Source: TMP-86 sp046347195
GTDB taxonomy: Bacteria > Pseudomonadota > Gammaproteobacteria > Steroidobacterales > Steroidobacteraceae
Length of the DNA: 64,000 nt
Assembly (NCBI GenBank): GCA_046347195.1
Contig: JAXMGQ010000004.1
Span: 62,001-126,000, forward strand
Direction of reading: 5' to 3'
Below are positions 55,112-63,819 of the stretch, piece by piece. The notes under the pieces were generated by a model. The model ran no database searches. It was not told where the DNA came from and saw nothing but the letters and a program-made list of their open reading frames with translations. The position numbers and the translations under genes are program-made. Position 1 is the first letter of the stretch, and the number at the start of each line of letters is the position of its first letter.

Positions 55112-58100
55112 CTATAGCCTCTTGAGGACAAACACGGTCGAGGGCTCGATCTCCCTCAGCGAATTCGGCGTCGCCCAGCTTGCCGTGTCGGATTGCCGCG
55201 TCCCGCTCCGCGTCCCTCATCAGGTGAGGCCGCGGAGTCGCTCCCGAACGCGGCGCCCAGTACACGAGTGCACCCCCGACGCTCGCTGGCTCGTGCCCCG
55301 CTCCGACCAGATCGCCATGATGCGCTCCAGATCCAGGCGCGTTCCCTGGATCTCGAGCCCTGTCCCACCCTCCTCGGCGCGGCGAGCGAGGTTCGCGACG
55401 ATCGCCTCCACCTCGGGATCGATCTCGAAGCGGACAGCGTCGGCCTCGCTGCGCAGGCCGGCCACGAGATGGCGAACCGCCGCCACTAGCACTGCATGCA
55501 GTGCCTTGTCAGCGCGCGCGGCGCCCAGGGCGTCACGCTCGTCGCCTCGACTGCGCGGTACAGCGCTTGGTGATAGCTGCGGAAATGCTCAAAGTGAGAC
55601 AGGTCCCGGGCGCGCGAAGTTCAGCAGGGTCACGACCAGACCGGGATGGGTACGGCCGACTCGGCTCGTCGCCTGGATGTACTCGGCCGTCGACTTCGGC
55701 TGACCGTTGACGACCATCAGACCGAGCCGGGGAACATCGACTCCGACGGAGATCATGTTGCTGGCGAGCACGGCGTCCTCGGCATCGGCCGCAAAAGGAT
55801 CTGAGGGATCCGCGAGCGGCCGCTCGAGCTCCGCCAGACGCGTCGGGATCTCGCTCGACTTGACGCGGCCGCTGAGCTCCTTCGGGTCGACCTTGAACGT
55901 CCGTTCGGCGGTTCCGAGACGTCGCGCCAGGAATCGGATCGTCCTGGGCACGTCATCCTGCAGCATCACGAGGGCCCGCCCAGTTCGCGCAGGCTGTTGA
56001 AGTAGACGAGCGCCGTCCAGTACGGGTCGACGGCCAGATCGGCGTGCGGATTGCGCTCGCGGATGCTGTGAATGCCCTGCATCAGGGCGCTCACCGCTCC
56101 CTGGAGCGCGAACTTCGGGCTGCGTCCGGCCGATGACAGGCCGACGTATAGCCGATCGGGTCCCTTCTCGTCCCGCACCGAGAAGAACGAGTCCGAAGCG
56201 TCGAGGCCCGGCGGCGGGAACTGGAAGACCTCGCGGTCGAAGAGTGCCCGCACCTGCCTGCGCGCTCGTCCGATCGTCGCCGTCGAACCGATGATCTTCG
56301 GCCGATGCCCGTGTTCGTCGGTGCACAGCAGGTCAACGACCGACTCGTATAGCCCGACCATGGAACCGAGCGGACCGGAGATCAGGTGCAGCTCGTCCTG
56401 GATGATCAGGGACGGCCGCTCCGGAGTGTCCCTCCCGAACAGCGCCCGCAGATCCGGGCGGCGCGGCAGCTGCGCAAACTTGTCGACGGTGCCGATGAGC
56501 AGCGAGGTGGGCGCCGTGTAGATATCCTCATCGACCGTCGTGATCGGCAGCACGTTGTCATGCTCCGGGCAGGAAGGCGACCCGCAGCGGATCTCGAGAC
56601 GCGCAGGCATCGCCGGCACCTCGTAGCGATCCGGCCCCAGCGGCGATCCGCAGACCGGGCAGGCGAGCAGCAGGCGTGGCGTCGAGCGAACCTGGGCGCC
56701 GGCCCGCTCCTCCTCGATGGACTTGCGCGCGGCCTCGCGCCGGTTCGGAGTGGTCTCGTCGCCGACGTAGAGACCCAGGGAGATCGGCGCGGCGCCGAGG
56801 CGCTTCCCCTGCGCACGACGGATTCGGTCACAGGCGACGATCAACGCAGCGGCACGCTGGAACTGCTGGACCGTCAGAAGCCTCAGCGTGTAGCGCATCA
56901 GGACGTCGACGCCGCCGGACTGCCTGCGAAACGGCGAGGCCAGCCGCCGATGGAAGATCGTGAATGCCGTGAGGCCGAGATAGGCCTCGGTCTTGCCGCC
57001 GCCGGTGGGAAACCACAGCAGATCCATGATGCCGCGATCGGTGTCGCCGGGGTTGACGATCGAGGGCAGCGTCATCAGCAGGAAGGCGAGCTGGAAGGGG
57101 TGCCAGACGAGCGCGCGAGCGCGCCTGCCCTTCGACGGATACCGGGACTGGGCGTCCATGGCCTCGTTGGCCAGCATGAACGCCGTCCATGCCGGGTCGT
57201 CGGTCCTCAGCAGGTCGGCGCCGCGAGCCATGCGCTTGCGGGCGCTCTCGCAGCGCTCCGCGTGCTGAAGTGCGGTCTGCCGCAGTGATTCCTCGAGCAT
57301 CGAGGCCGGGGCGCGCACTTCGGATTCGATCCAGGTACCGTACACGGCCACGAACTCGTCCAGCGCCAAGCAGACGGCGCTCCGGTTGGCATTCTGAGCC
57401 AGCCACACCGCCGCGAACGGACTCGGGTCGCGTGTGCGCAGCGGCGCGAGGAGCTGGTGGCCCTCGGGCGTGGTGCCGGCCACCGACTGCCGCGGGATCC
57501 ATGCGGTCCGTACCGTTTTCACGAGACCGCCGGAAGGACGCGACCAGTCGGCGGAAACACCGTGCCCAACCGCGAACTCGATGGAACGGCGGTAGATGAG
57601 CGCATTGCTGCGGGCATCGTCGTCGTCCGACGCCAGTGCGCTGCGGACGGGCGAGGATCTGCGGGTCGCCGTCGCGGCTGACGGCGGTCACGTTGATGGC
57701 CGCCTGGAACAGGAGCGCACGGTCGCGCAGGGCGCCCTCCTCTTCGTGCGCTTCGTTGATCAAGGTGACGGTGACGATCACGTCGCCGCCCAACGGACGC
57801 TGCTTGACATCAACGCGGAGCGTCCGATCCTCGATGTCCGATCCGCCCGGCCGCCGGAAGCGGAATTCCTGCTGGAGCAATGGGGTCGCAGACACCGGCA
57901 CCGACAATGAGTAATCGAGCGGCCTGCGGACCCAACGGATCCTGGGTCGCGGTTTGCGACCTGGGGCTGCCGGACTCTGCCCCGAGGCACCGCCGGTGAC
58001 CTCCGGGGTGCTCTCGCCGGTTTCCTCTGCGGGTGCCGGCGGCTCCTTGTGAGGTTCCTCCTGACGGGGCTCGTATCGCGCCGTGCCCGCGAGGCTGATC

Positions 58101-58402
58101 TCCAGCATCGCGTCACGGCAGACCGTAAACGTGAGGCCCGCGGAACACGGGCGCATCAGCCGGTAGCCGGCGACACCATCATCAAGCGACGCATCGTCGT
58201 CCGACACGCCGCCGCACGCGTTCGCATCGTCCTCGGCCGGACCGACCATGCTGCCCCGCGGCCAGAGGATGCCGGTCAGGTAGGTATCGGCCGGACTCGA
58301 GTCGAGCACTTCGTCGGGTGTCATCGGACCGAGGAGCAGCTGCTCCAGTGCACCGACCACCGCCTCGCGCACCTCGCGCGCGTCAGGCTCGTTTGTTGTC
58401 AT
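55112..58402 (-). pseudogene. drmA: DrmA-like DISARM helicase, several frameshifts
   Basis: From ATG 58402 to a stop at 55112-55114 (about 1090 residues when joined). The N-terminal region ends near 57.65 kb and continues in a second frame: RRSIEFAVGHGVSADWSRPS, HPFQLAFLLMTLPSIVNPGD, LLWFPTGGGKTEAYLGLTAF (Walker A), LLACPVCGSPLGPDRYEVP and a second Cys cluster, TVDKFAQLPRRP and SLIIQDELHLISGPLGSMVG (DE-x-H box). A third frame from about 55.97 kb has ALVMLQDDVPRTIRFLARRL, SNMISVGVDVPRLGLMVVNG and QATSRVGRTHPGLVVTLLNF. The C-terminus (SEADAVRFEIDPEVEAIVA, then LREIEPSTVFVLKRL) is in further frames. All pieces are DrmA hallmarks. Indels cluster in G/C runs. Confidence 0.85.
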
Positions 58403-58423
58403 CCGCGTCTCCGACTGCCGTCG

Positions 58424-60406
58424 TCAAGTCCTGCGGGGGTACGTCTTTCCCGATGCCAGACCGTGCAGCGTGATGCCGAGCCACAGCCCGCTCGTGGCCC
58501 AGGGCTCCGCTGCATCGTGGCGCTCGTCCGACCGCCTGCTGTAGGTAACCACATCCGCGATGCGCAGATTGTAGAGAGTCTTCGGTAAAGAGTATCCCTT
58601 CGGGGACAACACTTCCGACAGGTCATGAGGAACCTGCGCCATCGTCCGACCCAACAGCAAGCCCGGCTTGCCGTCCTGCTGCAGACGGATGTCGTAGACG
58701 AAACGCAAATGCGTTCCCGGCAGTGGCGTCTTGCAGAGAACGACCTTTCGTCCGGGCAAAGTTGCGGCACCCTTGACCAGCATCTCCTGCAGCTCCTTGA
58801 CCCGGCTGTCACTCCCGTGCAGCCCGGCCGACACGAAGCTCGCCGGGTCGATGTCCCCCGGCAGGCCGACCTCGAGGACAAGCCATCGGTTGCGCCACTG
58901 GTTCCAGCGCGTTCTGGTCTCGTTCCCGAAGGTCCGAGGGAACAGGGGATACATGCGATCCGGGTCAATCCGGCCGAGCCGATTCGCGGCGCGGCTGATG
59001 GCAACGAACAGAACATTGGCCTCCTCGCGGGCCTCATCCGCCGACATCTCCTCGTCCCGGACCTCATCGGCTTCATTGCGAGGCGACGAGTGGATTCCCA
59101 CCGTGTCGTACTCCATCCCCTTGGATTGATGCACCGTGGTCACGGTCACGGTACTGCGGTGCAGGGTCGCATCGTCCGGCAGCTGGTCCGGCCACGCGAC
59201 ACGCTCGCGTAGCGTTGGGAGATCCACGGCGTCCGCGCCGCCGCGTACCGCCGCAATCCGCCTCAGCATTTCCCAGGCAACGTCGACGGGAGGGATCTCG
59301 AGCGCGCTCACGAGCGCTCGGGCCTCCGGCGATCCGTAGAGATGAGCGTAGATGCGATCGAACCGCGCCCGATCCACGCTCGATCCCTTGCACGGTCCGA
59401 GCGTCGCTCCGATCCATGCCGGCACCGCCGCCGACGATGACCCCGCTTCCAGGTCGATCCGGACCGGCGGCGGAGAGTCGTCTTCACCATAGAGCGCCAT
59501 GGCGAGGCGAAGTGCCTCGCCGTTCGTGCGACACAGCAGGCCCACGCTGGTTCGGCCACTGTCCGAGAGCGCAGCGATCGTGAGTCCCTCTTCATCGAGC
59601 CGCTTGGCATGGGCCACCAGCTTCTGAAGTGCATCCAGCTTCGTCGCAGGCGTCGTCCGGCGCGACAGGATCGAGCGCGCGGCGTCGACCACTCGCGCGA
59701 GCCGCGGCTCGGCCCGGTAGTTCTGCGTCAGGCTCAGTTCCTGAAGGTCCGCACGGCGGGCCGCTCGCAGCCGACTGAACAGTTCCCTGGAGGTGAAGGC
59801 GTCGAATCCTGGAATCGCCGATCGGTCCAGCGAGAACCCATAAATGGCCTGATGTTCGTCGCCGAGCACAGTGAATCCGCTCTCGCCCGTTCCCACGGGA
59901 CAGACGAGATCGAGCAGCTCGAGGACAAGTGCCCCGCGGGCGCCGGACAGATCCTGGAACTCGTCGACGATAACGTGCCGCAGGTCGCGCAGGTTGCCTC
60001 GTACCTCCTCACGCCTCTCGCCTTTGATGTGATCGACCAGCAGCGCGATGTTGGCCTCATACCGATTGCGCCCGCAGAGCAGTTCGCGCGCGGGATGATT
60101 CAGGAGCCTCAATTGCCGGAAGGTCCAGGAATCGAACGTCCGTATCGACAGGTGCCGGAGCTCCTCCAGCGTGCTGGCGCCCCCTTCGACAGCCAATGCG
60201 TCGATGCGATTGGTGAGTGTCTTGACGGCGTTGCGGCAAAACGAGAGGACCGCGATCCGGCCCGGTTCGACTCCTTTGGAGAGCAGCCACGCAAGCCGGC
60301 GGGCCACCGCCTCAGTCTTGCCGGTCCCGGGGCCGGCGAGTACGAGAATCCGGGCGCTCACCGGCGCCTCGATGACGGCACGCTGCTCGTCCGAGCACGT
60401 GATCAC
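58424..60406 (-). CDS. UvrD/Rep-type SF1 helicase of the defence island
   Basis: 660 residues from GTG 60406, overlapping the vsr stop as GTGA. Motifs: ARILVLAGPGTGKTEAVARR (Walker A), LRHVIVDEFQDLSGARGALV (Walker B), FTVLGDEHQAIYGFSLD, LTQNYRAEPRLARVV, VTVTTVHQSKGMEYDTVGIH and NVLFVAISRAANRLGRI (motif VI). The C-terminal 200 residues match no known nuclease domain. It starts right after Vsr and ends 21 bases before DrmA. This is a different protein from the NERD helicase downstream, so the operon holds two SF1 helicases. Confidence 0.9.
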   Translation of the reverse strand: MITCSDEQRAVIEAPVSARILVLAGPGTGKTEAVARRLAWLLSKGVEPGRIAVLSFCRNAVKTLTNRIDALAVEGGASTLEELRHLSIRTFDSWTFRQLRLLNHPARELLCGRNRYEANIALLVDHIKGERREEVRGNLRDLRHVIVDEFQDLSGARGALVLELLDLVCPVGTGESGFTVLGDEHQAIYGFSLDRSAIPGFDAFTSRELFSRLRAARRADLQELSLTQNYRAEPRLARVVDAARSILSRRTTPATKLDALQKLVAHAKRLDEEGLTIAALSDSGRTSVGLLCRTNGEALRLAMALYGEDDSPPPVRIDLEAGSSSAAVPAWIGATLGPCKGSSVDRARFDRIYAHLYGSPEARALVSALEIPPVDVAWEMLRRIAAVRGGADAVDLPTLRERVAWPDQLPDDATLHRSTVTVTTVHQSKGMEYDTVGIHSSPRNEADEVRDEEMSADEAREEANVLFVAISRAANRLGRIDPDRMYPLFPRTFGNETRTRWNQWRNRWLVLEVGLPGDIDPASFVSAGLHGSDSRVKELQEMLVKGAATLPGRKVVLCKTPLPGTHLRFVYDIRLQQDGKPGLLLGRTMAQVPHDLSEVLSPKGYSLPKTLYNLRIADVVTYSRRSDERHDAAEPWATSGLWLGITLHGLASGKTYPRRT

Positions 60407-60834
60407 CGGGCCGTCCCTTTCTTGCGCAGCGGGCGGATGCGACTCAGCAGACGACCGAGCGCTTCCTTCGACTCGACTTCGCATTCCCAGATGATGGAGA
60501 CGTTCCAGCCGGCCTTCATCAGGGACTTCACCTGGCGCGTGTCCCGAGCCACGTTCGCGTTGAACTTGGCTTGCCAGAACGCCTTGCGCGTCGCGGGCGT
60601 GGTCGCGAAACGGCAACCCGGATGTCGATGCCAGAAGCACCCGTGGACGAACACGGCAGAGCGCCAGCGCGGCAATACGATGTCGGGTCGGCCCGGCAGA
60701 TCGGGGGCATGCAGGCGATAGCGCAGCCCGTTGCGATGGAGGAAGCTGCGTACGAGCAGTTCCGGTCGGGTATTTGCTCCCCGGATGGTCGCCATCATTC
60801 GCGAGCGTGTCCGAGGGGCCACCACGTCGATCAT
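60403..60834 (-). CDS. vsr: Very-short-patch-repair (Vsr-like) endonuclease
   Basis: 143 residues from ATG 60834; a longer open frame to 60897 is not needed. VAPRTRSRMMATIRGANTRP and ELLVRSFLHRNGLRYRLH, then the catalytic Asp in GRPDIVLPRWRSAVFVHGCF, the zinc/active-site HGCFWHRHPGCR, and ARDTRQVKSLMKAGWNVSII are all Vsr signatures. Vsr nicks at T:G mismatches arising from 5-methylcytosine deamination, consistent with the C5 methyltransferase just upstream. Confidence 0.93.
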   Translation of the reverse strand: MIDVVAPRTRSRMMATIRGANTRPELLVRSFLHRNGLRYRLHAPDLPGRPDIVLPRWRSAVFVHGCFWHRHPGCRFATTPATRKAFWQAKFNANVARDTRQVKSLMKAGWNVSIIWECEVESKEALGRLLSRIRPLRKKGTAR

Positions 60835-60874
60835 GCGTTGCCCTGCCTCGAGGCCGTGCTGTCCCTCGCTCCGG

Positions 60875-61071
60875 TCACGTGATCGTCTCGTGGGCATGGA
60901 TCGCCGTGTTCACGTTGCGCTGTGCCACCACGACGGGCCAGTAGAACAGAACACCCCGCCAGCCCTTCTCAGTGTCGCCGTTCTGCCGGATCAGCATGAG
61001 CATCGGAATGTCGATCGCGACCTGCTTCGCGGCGGCGCCCCCCCTGGATGAGTCCTCGACTCGGCGGACAT
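60875..61071 (-). pseudogene. Small orphan protein between dcm and vsr, frameshifted in a G run
   Basis: An ATG at 61071, 6 bases after the methyltransferase stop, encodes MSAESRTHPGG. At a seven-G run (61038-61044 on the minus strand) the frame slips, and a continuous frame then gives AAAKQVAIDIPMLMLIRQNG followed by DTEKGWRGVLFYWPVVVAQR and NVNTAIHAHETIT, stopping at 60875. The second part is clearly protein-like (W-R-G-x-x-F-Y-W-P). About 65 residues when joined. No family is recognised. The position implies a function linked to the methyltransferase or Vsr. Confidence 0.5.
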
Positions 61072-61077
61072 GATCGA

Positions 61078-62580
61078 TCAGTCTCCCCGGAGGCTTCGCA
61101 GCATGCAGGCGGCAATGTGGAACGCCAGCTTCGGCGGCACGGCATTGCCGATCTGGCGAAAGGCGGGGTTCATCGTACCGGCGAACCGAAAGCCGTCGGG
61201 AAACGACTGCAGGCGCGCGGCTTCGCGGACGGTAATCGTGCGCGCCTGCCGGCTGTCGTAATGAATGTGGGAGTACGTGTCCTTGCCGAGATGTGCCATC
61301 AATGTGCGTGCCGGCAGGTCCGGCTCCATCTTGCGCCACTTGTTGGGGAATTTCCCCGGATCGTAGGGCGGAACGATACTGCGCTGGAGCTCGAGATATC
61401 GGCAGCTGCCCTCCGCGATCCGCTGACCTGATCGTCTCAGTCGGGCGAGCCGGGCGTTGAGCAACGCCAGCGCATGGCGGTGCGCCTCGGGATACTGGTC
61501 TCCCGGCTTCATCCGTCTAAAGATCCGGTAGTCGCGTGGCAGTGATCGCGTGACGTGATCCATCACACCGCCGTTGCCCTCGAACCCCGGCCACGTCCGC
61601 ATCTCATGCGCGAAGGGACTGAGGACCGGAACGCTCGGATATGGGACCAGCCGATTGAATCGGCGAGTTCCGCGCGGCATCTCTCCGCGGAGATGGGCCG
61701 TGATCGGTGGCAGGTCACCCACCGCCTCCAGGGCCGTGACGGCGCGTTCCAGGACGGCACCTTTGGCGCTCGGCGGTGGCACGTAGGCCAGCGTCGAACC
61801 CAGCAGATCGGAGCATACGGTCTTCAGGGCGACTCGTCGCGAGCTCTCGTACCCGCGGGGCAGCTGCGCGCGGTGAGTGGGGACCGGGAATTGCGGTCGC
61901 GACTGGAGGCTCTCGTGCAGCGCGACGAGGAACACTCGCTCTCGCATTTCCGGGACCCCGTAGAACACTGCATTGAGCAGCGTGTAGGCGCACTGATAGC
62001 CGAGCGCGGCCAGGGTCTCGCACATTTCCTCGGCGATGTTGTGCCCGGCGAAGTTGAGAACGTCCGGAACGTTCTCCATCAGCAGCGCTACGGGACGCAG
62101 CGCCTTCACGTACTCGATGTATTGCAGGTAGAGATTGCTGCGCGGATCGCGCCGGAACGCCTGCGGGTGGTCCGCGATCTCGCGCAGCTTCGCACGCCCG
62201 ACGCGCGCAAAGGCCTGACAAGGCGGCCCGCCCACAATCACATCGATCGCAGCGTCCGCCGGTCCGGCGATGCCGAGTTCGCGGATGAACACGTGGGGAT
62301 CGGTCCGGGTGATATCCCTCGCGCGGCCATGCAGCTCGATCAGGTCTTTCGATTCGCCCCGGAAGAAGTTTTGTGCATGCGAGTCGGCTGCCTGGGGATC
62401 GAGCTCGACGGCGCCGACTATGTCGAACCCGGCTCGCCTGAAGCCGAGCGAGATTCCGCCGCAGCCTGCGAAGAGGTCGAGCACTCGCGGGGGCGCACCA
62501 TCGCCCATGCGCGCAATCTTTGCCCGCATCATGTTCATGCAGCTGGAGGTGCGACTCGGCGTAGGCGTCAAATGGCTCAT
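61078..62580 (-). CDS. dcm: C5 cytosine DNA methyltransferase (DrmMII/Dcm-type)
   Basis: 500 residues from ATG 62580; ATG 62538 is an alternative, and neither has a strong ribosome site. Motif I is RVLDLFAGCGGISLGFRRAG, motif IV VIVGGPPCQAFARVG with the catalytic Cys at about residue 121, motif VI LLMENVPDVLNFAG, motif VIII near MRERVFLVALHESL, motif IX REAARLQSFPDGF and motif X FRQIGNAVPPKLAFHIAACM. The target-recognition region is about residues 265-400. It is expected to protect host DNA in a DISARM-like setting. Confidence 0.93.
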   Translation of the reverse strand: MSHLTPTPSRTSSCMNMMRAKIARMGDGAPPRVLDLFAGCGGISLGFRRAGFDIVGAVELDPQAADSHAQNFFRGESKDLIELHGRARDITRTDPHVFIRELGIAGPADAAIDVIVGGPPCQAFARVGRAKLREIADHPQAFRRDPRSNLYLQYIEYVKALRPVALLMENVPDVLNFAGHNIAEEMCETLAALGYQCAYTLLNAVFYGVPEMRERVFLVALHESLQSRPQFPVPTHRAQLPRGYESSRRVALKTVCSDLLGSTLAYVPPPSAKGAVLERAVTALEAVGDLPPITAHLRGEMPRGTRRFNRLVPYPSVPVLSPFAHEMRTWPGFEGNGGVMDHVTRSLPRDYRIFRRMKPGDQYPEAHRHALALLNARLARLRRSGQRIAEGSCRYLELQRSIVPPYDPGKFPNKWRKMEPDLPARTLMAHLGKDTYSHIHYDSRQARTITVREAARLQSFPDGFRFAGTMNPAFRQIGNAVPPKLAFHIAACMLRSLRGD

Positions 62581-62602
62581 CGCACGTCTATCGACGCTTG
62601 CC

Positions 62603-62848
62603 CTAGGCGAGCTCATCCATCATCTCGGCAAATCGCCCCCAGCCAACCCGCTTCCCCTTCTGCCGGTGCGCGCCCCACCAGCAGAGAGAGCCCTGTCCGA
62701 CCTGCAGCTCCCCGAGCTTTTCCTTCCGGCCGTATATTTCCAGCGTGAGCGCCGAGTTCGCCTTCGCGAGCATGAAGTTCTCGAGTTCGGCCTTCACTCT
62801 GAAGCGGCATTCGATCATCTTCTTGCGGCGTCTTGATCTTGCTGCCAT
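62603..62848 (-). CDS. Conserved 81-residue protein heading the defence operon
   Basis: 81 residues from ATG 62848. A basic start (MAARSRRRKKMIECRF) is followed by RVKAELENFMLAKANSALTL, EIYGRKEKLGELQVGQGSLC and WWGAHRQKGKRVGWGRFAEM with MDELA at the end. The Trp-rich C-terminal WWG-x-H-R-Q-K-x-K-R segment looks conserved and could bind nucleic acid. It stands 22 bases upstream of the methyltransferase start and is the first gene after an AT-rich promoter-like patch. No function is known. Confidence 0.7.
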   Translation of the reverse strand: MAARSRRRKKMIECRFRVKAELENFMLAKANSALTLEIYGRKEKLGELQVGQGSLCWWGAHRQKGKRVGWGRFAEMMDELA

Positions 62849-62859
62849 GCATTTCCCCG

Positions 62860-62900
62860 GGGACGTCCCGACAATATAATGTCATTCGCAACCCCGTTGT
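62860..62900 (-). promoter_or_regulatory. Candidate promoter/operator of the defence operon
   Basis: Immediately upstream of the 81-residue gene is the only AT-rich patch in the area. On the minus strand GACATTATATTGTC contains a -10-like TATATT, and its outer GACA/TGTC bases form an imperfect 14-bp palindrome that could be an operator. No convincing -35 element is at the proper distance. The rest of 62849-63184 (336 bases) holds no gene. It contains this patch, a 17-bp palindrome at 63007-63023 and the IS200-type end. Confidence 0.35.
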
Positions 62901-63006
62901 GGAGAAAACCGCAACATCAGCTCACGCGAAGGAACTGCAGATCCTCGCACTTCACACGGCAGGGGCATGCGGCCGTCGCCCGCGTCGAGGGGGCGCGCCT
63001 CGTTTA

Positions 63007-63023
63007 CCGCACTCGGAGTGCGG
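63007..63023. repeat. 17-bp perfect palindrome CCGCACTC-G-GAGTGCGG
   Basis: Eight-base arms CCGCACTC (63007-63014) and GAGTGCGG (63016-63023) around one base. It lies between the defence operon start and the IS200-type element. It may be an operator or a remnant of another mobile end. No T-run follows on either strand. Confidence 0.4.
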
Positions 63024-63081
63024 GGCCGTCTCGTCCATCTCGACGGTCTTGAGCTGAACCGTCTCGCAACCCAGTAACCAT

Positions 63082-63100
63082 CCCCCGGCAGAGCCGGGGG
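63082..63100. repeat. IS200-type subterminal hairpin
   Basis: Perfect 8-bp stem CCCCCGGC/GCCGGGGG with a three-base loop AGA. A matching hairpin of similar shape lies at the other end of the transposase gene (63693-63716), supporting transposase-recognition hairpins over a plain terminator. Confidence 0.65.
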
Positions 63101-63184
63101 CTTTCGAAAATGTGAGCCGCTCAAAGCGTCTGTGCGGCGTCGCTTACGCGGCCTCGATCCCTTCGGGTCACCAGGGGTGACCCA

Positions 63185-63660
63185 TTACATCAATGAGTTC
63201 AGCTGTTTCAAGCGTCGATCTTCCAGTTCTTGGTTACGGATGTAGATTCGCATCACCGCTTCGTTGCGACCTGCTGTTGATACGAAATATCCTCGTGCCC
63301 AGAAATGTTGCCCTACAAAGTTGCGCTTCCGCTCCGCGTACACGCGTGCCAGGTGTGTCGCGCTCTTGCCCTTGATGAACCCTACGACCTGCGACACCGC
63401 ATACTTCGGCGGTATCGCAATCATCATGTGCACATGATCCGGCATCAAGTGCCCCCTTCGATCCGGCTCTCCTTCTGCTCGGCCAGTGCGCGAAATACTT
63501 CACCCAAATATCGCCTCAATTCCCCGTACAGCGCCTTTCCACGGCACTTCGGAATGAACACCACGTGGTACTTGCACTCCCACTTGGTGTGATACAGGTT
63601 CCCAGTTTGTCCACCGTGAAACTCCTTCGTGTGCTTCGCGTCTACGTTGGCGAGTCTCAC
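63185..63660 (-). pseudogene. tnpA: IS200/IS605 family Y1 transposase TnpA, one frameshift
   Basis: From ATG 63660, MRLANVDAKHTKEFHGGQTG is followed by WECKYHVVFIPKCRGKALYG and LAEQKESRIEGGT, then a stop. The other half, in a neighbouring frame, is MPDHVHMMIAIPPKYAVSQV (HUH motif His-Val-His), FIKGKSATHLARVYAERKRN and NFVGQHFWARGYFVSTAGRN with the catalytic Tyr in AVMRIYIRNQ. One missing G in the GGGGG run at about 63450 (E-G-[G]-H-L-M-P-D-H) accounts for the break. Confidence 0.85.
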
Positions 63661-63819
63661 GGGTGGACCCCAGATTCCTCAAACTCAAGCAGCCTCCCTG
63701 GCAAAGCCGGGGGGTCTCCTTTTCGTACTACGTACATCCCCGGGGTGCGACAGATTTGGGGTCGCGCCCGAGACCCGCGGGCGGCCAATGCAACCGGACA
63801 ACCGGTTGCTGACTTGGGG

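Larger units (their letters stand above)
63075..63725 (-). mobile_element. IS200/IS605-type insertion element, transposase only
   Basis: A Y1 (HUH) transposase gene is bracketed by subterminal hairpins: CCCCCGGC-aga-GCCGGGGG at 63082-63100 and CCTCCCTGGC-aaa-GCCGGGGGG at 63693-63716. Such imperfect palindromes, rather than inverted repeats, are typical ends of IS200-like elements. No tnpB is present. The exact outer ends cannot be fixed because these elements make no target duplication. Confidence 0.75.

Noticed and set aside
51480..55265. A continuous 1261-codon minus-strand frame that looks like a DrmB-NERD helicase fusion
   Set aside because: Between about 53210 and 54010 this frame is a Ser/Arg-rich shadow. 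The DUF1998 half of DrmB lies in another frame there, and the NERD gene has its own GTG one base after the DrmB stop. The fusion is an artefact of the DrmB frame break.
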